29,481 nt of DNA from Trametopsis cervina (Eukaryota > Basidiomycota > Agaricomycetes > Polyporales > Irpicaceae). Positions 22,401 through 29,481 of the stretch are shown piece by piece. The stretch covers positions 267,523 through 297,003 of the forward strand of contig MU278375.1 in NCBI GenBank assembly GCA_022385755.1, written 5' to 3'. Each line of letters opens with the position of its first letter. Within the stretch, counting starts at the first letter, position 1. A model generated the notes under the pieces. The model had not been told where the DNA came from and searched no databases. It was given only the letters and a program-made list of their open reading frames with translations. The translations under genes and the position numbers were made by a program.

Positions 22401-22615
22401 TTGTCACCGTCCAGCAGGTCTTCAGGATTTGCTGACCCATAAAAATCACCCTCTGAAGCCTCAAGGAATGTCTCAGGAATATCTTCATCATCATCTGGAA
22501 GTGGTTGCTCTCTTTCAATGTGCCGTTGAAGACATTCAAGATTCCGTGCTGCCCGTAGATGGGAGACAAGACCTCGGAGACTGAAGTTCTGCATGCACCC
22601 AATACATGAAGGCAT
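19449..22615 (-). CDS. Plavaka transposase, one single-base frameshift
   Basis: Exons are 22615-22335, 22286-21917, 21864-21574, 21525-19861 and 19807-19449. The N-terminus has a CIGC..H zinc-finger-like start and a long acidic stretch. Family marks follow in order: DWEIARWAKMRGPSSTA, the YTDETRT and GKWWWWTQ region, GATVIPVILSSDKTQVT, AYPVYLTIGNLPK, SITPDILHQLHQGLVKHL, TERLHIDLAKDAYEATN and a C-terminal FSDRHSY. In exon 4 near 21071 the frame slips by one base, between ELDDF and GGHPLRDLESIL. Exon lengths confirm exactly one missing nucleotide, with no intron to explain it. The copy is therefore either recently dead or carries a sequencing error. It should cut and paste the Plavaka element. 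Confidence 0.9.
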
Positions 22616-22619
22616 GGTG

Positions 22620-24650
22620 CAAGACTGTTGTATTCACACAAGGGGACGGTGCGAGGGCAACAATGCGAGGGAACAGCACAAGGGGAAGTATGAGGGGCAG
22701 CACTCGGTTAAATTGATGTAAGACCGCACAAGAGCACTGCAAGGGGACAGTGCAACAGGACAGTATCAGGGATGAGTCACAATGACACACCAGGTCACGA
22801 CAAGGCGGCGGGCAATGCAAGATCACGCGAGGAATAGCACAAGGGATGAGGTGTCGGAGATAGTAGAAAGACTTGAGGGACAACCCAAGGGCACGAAGAG
22901 CGGCACAAGGACAATGTGAGAAACAAAGCAAGGGACACAATGATGACACCGAGGACGATGCAAGATCGCACAAGGGAGGATGGAGTGATGTGAGGGCGGC
23001 ACACAGAACAGTGCGAGGATGGAGTGATAAAAGTGCACGGGGCAGGAACAGGTCACGCTGAGGCTGGTGGGCGATACGAGATCGTGTGAGAGCTGGTGCA
23101 AGGAGACGGCGCGAGAGGTGCCGGCGCACGTTCGATACAAGAGACGGAGCGAGGATGGAGCAAGAGGCAGCACTTGGCGATGCTGGCGGACAAGCAGACA
23201 ATACAGGATGGCGTGAGGGACAACGCGAGGAGCGAGGCGTGGTCGACAATGGAGGACAGCGCAAGAATGGCACGAGGGATGGCGATGGGTCAGGACGAGG
23301 CTGGCGGGTGATACGAGACTGCGTCAGTGATGGCGTAAGGGGATGGTGTGAAGAGATGGTGCAAGAGGTGCCGGTGCAAGGACAGAGCGAAGATGGTGCG
23401 AGGGACGGCGTCAGGTCACAACGAGGCTGGCGAGCAATACGAGATCGCGAGGAAGGGATGAGAGATGGTGCAATGACGGCGCGGAGTGTGGATGGCGAGT
23501 GGTACGAGATCCTGAGGTGACACCGCGAGGAAGTGACGAGGGATAGCGCGATGACCGCGCGGAGTGCAGAGCGAGGACCACGCGAGGGACGGAGCGAAGA
23601 CTGAGCAAAGGGCGGCGCCAGAGAATGACGAGGCCGGCGAGCGACACGAGACCACGAGAGGACGGCGCGAGGAAGAAACGAGAGACGGCGCTAGGAGGGG
23701 GCGAGGGATGACACGAAGACCACGTGAGGGGCGGCGACAAGCTACAACGACACTGGCGAGTGATACAAGATCGCGAGGGGACACCGCGAGAAAGGGACGA
23801 GGGACGGCGTGAGGAAGGGACGAGGGACAGCGAGCGATACAAGATCGCGAGGGGGCACCGCGAGGAAGGGACGAGGAACAGCGCGGGGAAGGGGCGAAGG
23901 ACAGCGCGAAGAAGGGATGAGGGATGGCGCGAAGACCGCGCGAGGACCGTCACGACGAAACTCGTGAGGATACGAGATCGCGAGGGGACGGCGCAAAAGG
24001 TGCTGGCGTGAGGAAGAGACGAAGGACGGCGTGGGTGGCGCGAGGGGCAGTGCTAGATCACAATGAGGCTGGCAGATGATACAAGATCGCGTGATGGACG
24101 AGATGCGGGAGACGGTGTGAGGACGGCGCGAGGGATGATGCAGGGAGATGGCAGGGCTTGCGGGCGATGCAAGGTCCCTCGAAGGATAATGGAGCGGGGG
24201 GCGCTGGCACAAAGACGGGGCGAGGGACAGGGCGAGGGACGGGGCAAGGAACGAGGAGAGGGACAGGGCGTTGACGGCACAGGCACAACGCGAGGCACAG
24301 CGAGTTGCGTCGGGAGCTGCGGGAAGTTTAAGGTCGGCCAAGAAAGATGGGGGATGCACGAGGGAAGGCGCAATGGACAATACAAGAGGGGATTCTGAGT
24401 GTGGCGGGGCTTGCGAGCACTGAGAGCGCACGAGACGGTGCGTGCTTTGATGTTCGCAGGTACTTTGTAGTCGAGGACGCGGTGCTGATACGCGGGCAGT
24501 ACGAGATCACACAAAGGGACGGTGCGAGGGGATACTGCGGCGAGTGGTGCGAGCGACGACGGTGTGAGGGGCGACGGTGCAATGGACGACAGTGCGAGGG
24601 GTGGCGACGTGAGGGATGAGAATGCGAGGGGCGATGGTGCGAGGGATGAA
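22620..24650. repeat. 2-kb purine-rich degenerate tandem repeat
   Basis: The plus strand is dominated by G and A, built of variants of GCGAGGGACGGCGCGAGG and GATACGAGATCGCGAGG. The second word recurs at roughly 80-150 bp, for example near 23080, 23310, 23440, 23770, 23850 and 24080, giving a higher-order unit. Copies are diverged, so the array is old or continually reshuffled. Long frames across it on both strands are by-products of composition. It may be a subterminal repeat of the Plavaka element. Confidence 0.75.
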
Positions 24651-24651
24651 G

Positions 24652-24992
24652 ATGGAAAGAACGGCGCAAGCACGATTGGATCGATCGCGCTTGGCTGCGA
24701 CGGGATTTGAGGTTGAAGGGTTGCAGTTGCAGTGCGGGACCCGCGTCGTCGTCCAGACGGTCGTAGATGTCCTGCGATCTTATCTCCAGGTGAGTGAGCG
24801 AGATGTTACCGGCTGATAACGCACCTGAACACTCTCAGCTTTCCCAACTTCTCAAAGATATTCCAGTCTGCAAAAAAAGGTCAGTCAATATCATTTCAGC
24901 GCATATAAACACTCACCCTTTGCACTAGAAACAAACACAAGCTGCTTGGAGGTCGACAACGTTTGGGGATGGGAGGCGACGACGGGCGCCAG
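24652..24992 (+). other. Possible short spliced exons before the SR gene
   Basis: Segments 24652-24789, 24839-24879 and 24929-24992 are separated by intron-like gaps of 49 bp each and read in one frame (MERTAQARLDRSRL, RSYLQ, LSQLLKDIPVC). A further intron-like gap (24993-25036) leads to the next gene, but the phase does not match its frame. They may be 5' UTR exons, a small gene or chance. Confidence 0.3.
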
Positions 24993-25074
24993 GTAAGTGA
25001 TGACACGTCGCCCTGGCGCTTGCAACTTCTCACCAGAACTCCCACCGTCCTCTCCTGCTCACGCCGCACCAACA

Positions 25075-27519
25075 ATGTCTGAAACGCACCGAATCACACG
25101 ATCCCAAGCAGGCAACACTAGACTGACCAGGTCAGCGACGTCAGGGCGCGCGAAAGGTGAGTGTGCATATCCACTTACCGGAATACAGCTGACAGACCGG
25201 TAGATGGAGCCAAAAGTCAGCAAGGTGGTGGCTACAAAGCAGCGGAGGTGCCAAAACGAGGTATGTATGTACTTGACTTATGTTGTACTTACATGCTCAC
25301 TCATCTGTGCATTGACAGGGAGGTCAAAGTCAGCCGCACCTTTCAATAGCGACGACGACATGCCACCGCCGACCGTTCGCGCGCACTCATCCGCTACCCA
25401 GCCGAAGGTACCTGACAAGAAATATCAAACCCGAGCGCATTCCAAGGGCAAGAAGAGGGCATTGGACCCCGTCGTTGAAGAGGACGCAATGGAACAAGAC
25501 GAGCAGGCCGAAAGTGAAGACGACTTGGAGAGCGAAGAGCAAGACGAACTGAACGACGACGACAAGAACGACGAGAACGATAACGATGAGGACATGTACG
25601 CCGAACCGGAGGAGATGGGGGTGACGATTGACACAATACGACGTGATGTAAGTATTTTATTGATCGAGAAACATGCAATCCACTTACAAGCCTCTGCAGA
25701 TGCCAACCTTCGATAATGACAATGACGACGCCACCAACTATCTCGACCACGCCCCGCAGCACCAGGTTGAGGAATACGAGAACGAGGGCGAGGGCGAGGA
25801 TGAGGGCGAGATCGAGGGGCCGCCTGCCAAACGGCCTAAGCCATCGACGTCAGTACCCACGTCGCAAGCTAGCAACACTGGCCGCTCCTCTCACCAACGG
25901 CATCCCATGTCGCGCGACCGGTCCCCTTCCGTCTCAACATCGCGCCCGCAGTCCATGCGCGGCCGCTCACCTGCGCCTGCAGGATCTCGCGGGCACTCTC
26001 TGACACGTGCTCGCTCACCGGCACCAGGAGCTTGGACGTCGCAGAAACGCGCTCACGCCGCGACCCAGCCCACGTCTCATGACCGGTCGCCACCTTCTCA
26101 CTCGACATCGCGAGCGCAGTCCGCGTGCGGTCGCTCACCTGTGCCCGTAGGATCGCATGAGCACTCCCTTACACGGACTCACTCACCGGCACCAGGAGCC
26201 TCGACATCGCAGCAGCGCCATCGCACCACAACCCAGCCCCCGTCGCGCGACCGGTCCCCTTCCCACTCGACATCGCGACCGCAGTCCATGCGCGGCCGCT
26301 CACCTGCACCCGCAGGATCGCGCGAGCGATCTGTTACACGCGCTCGCTCACCGGCATCAGGAGCCCGGACATCACAGAAACGCACTCACGCTGCGACCCA
26401 GCCCCCGTCGCGCGACCGGTCCCCTTCCCACTCGACATCGCGACCCCAGTCCATGCGCGACCACTCGCCTGCACCTGCCGGACCCCGCGGGCACTCTCTT
26501 ACACGTGCTCGCTCACCCGCACCAGGAGCCCGGTCAGCACAGAAGCGTCCTCACTCCGCTGTTCAGTCGACATCGCGTGAGCGACTCCCCTCGCAATCAA
26601 CATCACGCCCACAGTCTACCACGCATGACCAGTCGCCTGCAGGATCTCGTGGCCATTCAGCTGCCTCATCGTCATCAGGAAAGCAGCCTGCCGCCCCGCC
26701 GAAGCCTCGCAAGAAGTCTACTGTGCAAGCACAGCCCCATGAGCAGCCTATTGCATCAACATCTCGTGAACACCTGCCAAACTTGCGCAGCCACTCCGGT
26801 ACCTCAGCACGCCCCTCACAACATCAAGCTCATGGTAAGGGATCTTCCAAGACACATCCACGTGATCCCTCCGTACATCCTCCTTCGAAATCATCTGGCA
26901 AAGAAGTGGTGGGTGGTGTTGCCTATACATAGACATTGTACTGATGCACTTTCTAAGAGTCAGCGTGTGCAGAAACTACATGATGAGGTATGTAATACTA
27001 TGATCTTTTATCAATTATATTCTCACTTGTTTACAGCAACCTATCCTTGAGGACTCCGATGCAGATGCAGGTTCTGAGGACTCCACTGCTGAACATCAGT
27101 GGCATCATTGCACCAAACTGGTGTACAGCTCTAACAACAACCTGTCATTGAACCTGTTTCATCACAGGCTTCGAGCAGTCGTTCAGGAAGTGTATCGCCT
27201 CATCAACCGCTACATTTATGTTGAGAATGCGTATCCTGATGCTACGCCATTTGGGAAGGATGCATTTCTGTACACTATGTTCAAGCAAGCAGCTGAAGGT
27301 GATGCTGACATCTCTTTCCGTTTAACTGAAGACTCGGAGTGGTTTAGGCGACTCAAGCGTATGGTAAGTTTTTCCATATTACGATTCCTGAGGTACGAAG
27401 AAATGAATCGTTCCAGTAACATCTGGCACATTGGGGTTCTGCGACATGTGACAGATTTTGCCCTAAAGCGTGGGAATTTGATCGCAATACACTTTTATAA
27501 GCATCGTTTGTTACTATAA
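25075..27519 (+). CDS. SR-repeat protein with acidic region and DUF6532-like region
   Basis: Exons are 25075-25156, 25204-25260, 25319-25647, 25700-26908, 26958-26987 and 27037 onward; the 3' end is uncertain. The N-terminus is basic (TRSQAGNTRLTRS). An acidic stretch follows (25490-25610). Next come four and a half repeats of about 55 residues rich in SRDRSPS, STSRPQS and TRARSPAP, resembling splicing-factor SR domains and rich in SP phosphorylation sites. The end has INRYIYVENAYPDATPFG and SFRLTEDSEWFRRLKRM, which match my picture of the DUF6532 family found in many agaricomycete repeats (moderate confidence). A consensus donor at 27364 suggests another exon, but no clean acceptor follows. 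A possible last exon lies at 27620-27762. Function unknown; it may be cargo of the Plavaka element. Confidence 0.6.
25910..26640 (+). repeat. Tandem 165-bp coding repeat (SR/SP repeats)
   Basis: Four full units of 55-56 codons plus a partial one lie inside the SR-repeat gene. Units 3 and 4 are nearly identical at the DNA level, suggesting recent unequal exchange. Confidence 0.85.
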
Positions 27520-27619
27520 TGTATGTGTTTGATGGCATCATTTCTGGTTGTTGACCCGTTACGATTTGTTGTAGTTGAGCGCTACTTGAAGACTACAAAA
27601 CTTGTCTGATTTTTACAGC

Positions 27620-27762
27620 CTCACCAATCCCAAGTTTTGCTGATTTCTGTACACTATGATGTAGCCACAACATTGGGCAATGTTGTGGTCACCTTTAATA
27701 AGGAAAATATGTGGAGTAGAGAGCAGGAAACGAGATACATGTATGCCCTTTTACGGAATTAG
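27620..27762 (+). other. Possible terminal exon
   Basis: A TTTTTACAG acceptor is followed by a 47-codon frame starting PHQSQVLLISVHYDV and ending in TAG at 27760-27762. It could close the SR-repeat gene, but no donor fits clearly. Confidence 0.3.
27665..27688. repeat. Perfect 11-bp-arm hairpin
   Basis: CCACAACATTG, then GG, then CAATGTTGTGG form a perfect inverted repeat with a 2-nt loop. Its core CAATGTT/AACATTG resembles the AT-rich repeats at 18863-19448. Confidence 0.7.
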
Positions 27763-27829
27763 ACGCTCGGCTTTGATGGGTTGTGGTTGGGACAATAAAA
27801 CACATTTGTATATGTTGTGTATTTAACAT

Positions 27830-28344
27830 ACATGTTGCGTTATACGTCGTGTATGTTACATACATAATCTTCCTCACATATGTAAATCATTATCGGTCCC
27901 CCACGGTGCACATCCGGCTATGTTACAGCTTTGACCAAACTTATTTGATCTATGCCCGGTGTAAATCACTTATATCACCTGCACCACCTGTTTGTGCTAT
28001 ATGTTAGCTAATCTCGTACCTGTCTTGCGCTGCTCCTATTGCCGTTGCCGTTTGTCAGCTGGGTACGAATTGTGTCTTTGCATGACAGACCGGTAGCAGT
28101 CGTGTGCCACTGGTTCTGTAACTCTATCATGCGCGAACGTAGGGAAACGACTATCGTATTTGCATGAGCCCTTCAACTCTACTATTGACCTGGGCTCCTT
28201 CTGTCTTGCGAACGCTACCTCTCATATACATTGACGTATATGTTTCATACATTATGTGGACATTATTTTTATAGGGGGTCCCTTTACTCTTACCAGATTG
28301 GGCGCGCCCGCATTCGGTTGATGTTGACGTGTATGTTACATACA
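27830..28344. repeat. Dispersed palindrome TGTATGTTACATACA
   Basis: The 15-bp palindrome is identical at 27850-27864 and 28330-28344, each preceded by CG. A variant (GACGTATATGTTTCATACA) sits at 28234-28252 and a weaker one near 27828. The region has no convincing gene. It could be the subterminal repeat zone of a third element that includes the gene at 28437-29481. Confidence 0.6.
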
Positions 28345-28436
28345 GTCTTGAACCATACGGGACATACTACAACGCGCGTGTATTCAAATCATACGGATGC
28401 TTTATACAAACAAGACGTAAACGTGTACCAGCTACT

Positions 28437-29481
28437 TCATTTGCGTGCGACCTCCTTTCCCTTCGCTGTCTTATCCTTCTTCTTTCCCTTACCTGCTGTA
28501 CGATCGGTAGACGCAATTGACTTCTTGCGCTTGACGGATGGAGCAGGCGACGAGGGATGATCAGGAGTTACAGTCCGTTTGCGCTTGACGGATGGACCAG
28601 GCGACGGCGTACGTTCGGGAGTGACAGTTCGTTTGCGTTTGGCAGATGGAGTAGCCGACGACTGATGTTCGGGAGCGACGGTCGGCTTGCGTTTCAGGGA
28701 CAAACTGGCCGTTTGCGTTTGTCCAAGTGTGGCTTGCTGCACCGTGTCTCCTTTAGCAGGTTCGTCGGTCGCGATTACTTTGGTCTGGGTAGCATCGTCG
28801 TTGCCCACAGAGGGCGTTCCAGTCTTGCTGTTGTTCTTGAGCGCGATAGCTGTCTCCGTAACCATCGACAGCCCAGCGGTATGATCAAACCTGCAATTGT
28901 AAATTACATGTGTCGCTCGTTCATGATAAAGGTGTCCGCTTACTTTAACACACAAGACTCGTTGCCCTCGCCTTGCAGACGAACCTCTGTCGATACGGTC
29001 AACCCATACGACTCCTGCATATCGTTCACGAACTTCATGATGCGATCCGTGATGCCGGATATGTGACGTCTGACTCGATGTATGTATAAGATATGTACCT
29101 GAGGATGCAGGATGTGCATTCTCACCTGTAGTCCCCTGTAGCCTTGATTGATGGTGATCCCGTCCCCACAATACCGTCTTCGCGGCCCGCAGATCTAGTT
29201 TGTCTTTGGGTGTTTGAAACCGACGCTGTTGTCTTGCTGTCGTCGATAATCTTGACCGTTTGGACTGACGATGTCCCACCTACGCTGTTTACGACTTCGC
29301 GTGGTGCAGTTTCCGCCCGTATCGGGCTGGTAGACTCTGTCGGGCCCGCCCTGCCAAGGCGTCCGCGATTGCCGAACCAAGTTACTACGCGCTGCGTAGA
29401 TTTGTGAGTGAATGTTATACATTTGTTACGGACAACTCACGGCTTTTAAATCGTTAGGCAACCCCAAGTTCATGTCGTCCG
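28437..29481 (-). CDS. 3' part of a gene with four basic KRKR repeats (cut by window edge)
   Basis: Exons are window edge-29441, 29391-29126, 29069-28944 and 28890-28437, joined in frame by 49, 56 and 53 bp introns. The first residues include ARVVTWFGNRGR, a pattern like the WF.NR helix common in agaricomycete hypothetical proteins. The middle block (GITDRIMKFVNDMQESYG and onward) looks ordered. The C-terminal third has four repeats of about 20 residues built around SxKRKRTVTPEH and SPxP, which would act as nuclear localisation signals and proline-directed kinase sites. The end is Lys-rich. Two TQT tripeptides (ATQTK, QTQTA) lie before the repeats. The 5' end is missing and the function unknown. 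It is probably another transposon-linked gene. Confidence 0.6.

Larger units (their letters stand above)
18863..22620 (-). mobile_element. Plavaka-type DNA transposon (ends not fixed)
   Basis: A Plavaka transposase gene and a 590-bp AT-rich flank enter the host-like frame at about 18863. I found no inverted repeat or target duplication, so the right end is unknown. It may lie near 22620, or further right if the purine-rich repeat and the DUF6532-like gene belong to it. Plavaka elements are CACTA-like cut-and-paste transposons common in basidiomycetes. Confidence 0.55.

Noticed and set aside
22536..24673. Several long minus-strand frames rich in Pro, Ser, Leu and Arg
   Set aside because: They come from the purine-rich tandem repeat, which has few stop codons in any frame; no domain or intron structure is visible.
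26157..27050. Alternative 297-codon plus frame across the SR repeats
   Set aside because: It is a frame-shifted reading of the same 165-bp repeat; only the SR frame joins cleanly to exons on both sides.
28231..29066. Plus-strand frames opposite the KRKR-repeat gene
   Set aside because: The minus-strand gene has four in-frame exons and clear repeats; the plus frames mirror them.
1..29481. tRNA, rRNA or other structured RNA genes
   Set aside because: No recognisable tRNA or rRNA sequence was seen by eye. A covariance-model scan would be decisive and was not possible.

Overview
The window looks like transposon-dense accessory DNA from an agaricomycete (mushroom-forming basidiomycete). The evidence is protein-coding DNA split by many 40-60 bp GT..AG introns, plus gene families typical of these genomes: a KDZ transposase with its CxC2 cysteine cluster, a TET/JBP dioxygenase, a Plavaka transposase and a DUF6532-like protein. 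I saw no rRNA, tRNA or prokaryotic genes. All exon structures below were worked out by hand from frame, splice signals and family resemblance.

Positions 86-18264 read as one large composite DNA transposon of about 18 kb. Near its two ends are 32-bp inverted repeats (28 of 32 bases match) at 107-138 and 18209-18240. Outside them is a 9-bp direct repeat (77-85 and 18265-18273) that looks like a target-site duplication. The host reading frame 1-85 continues in frame at 18274, so the element seems to have landed in the exon of a host gene. Both flanks of the element are non-coding, AT-rich DNA studded with the palindrome CGGCCG (about 33 copies left, about 16 right, counted by eye).

Between the flanks lie six spliced genes. 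On the minus strand are a 181-aa protein with a C-terminal SUMO-interaction-like motif, a 996-aa KDZ transposase and a TET/JBP 2-oxoglutarate dioxygenase. Gene A (plus strand, about 835 aa) is divergent from TET. Gene B (minus strand, 475 aa) carries nine LPxF motifs. Gene C (plus strand, 857 aa) is divergent from B and carries a six-cysteine Zn2Cys6-like cluster, an RGG tract and a ladder of QT motifs resembling dynein light chain (LC8) ligands. KDZ transposons that carry TET/JBP genes are known in fungi. The extra genes and the CpG-palindrome arrays are the part that may be undescribed. Working model (inference): KDZ mobilises the element, TET modifies methyl-CpG in the palindromes, and the disordered motif-rich proteins recruit host factors.

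The host-gene frame is interrupted again near 18863 by AT-rich sequence leading into a Plavaka transposase gene (22615-19449, minus strand) with one single-base frameshift. Then come about 2 kb of purine-rich degenerate tandem repeat (22620-24650) and a plus-strand gene with an acidic region, 55-residue Ser/Arg/Pro repeats and a DUF6532-like region (25075-27519). The last 1.7 kb carries perfect palindromes (27830-28344) and the 3' part of another minus-strand gene (29481-28437) with four basic KRKR repeats, cut by the window edge. It may belong to a third element.
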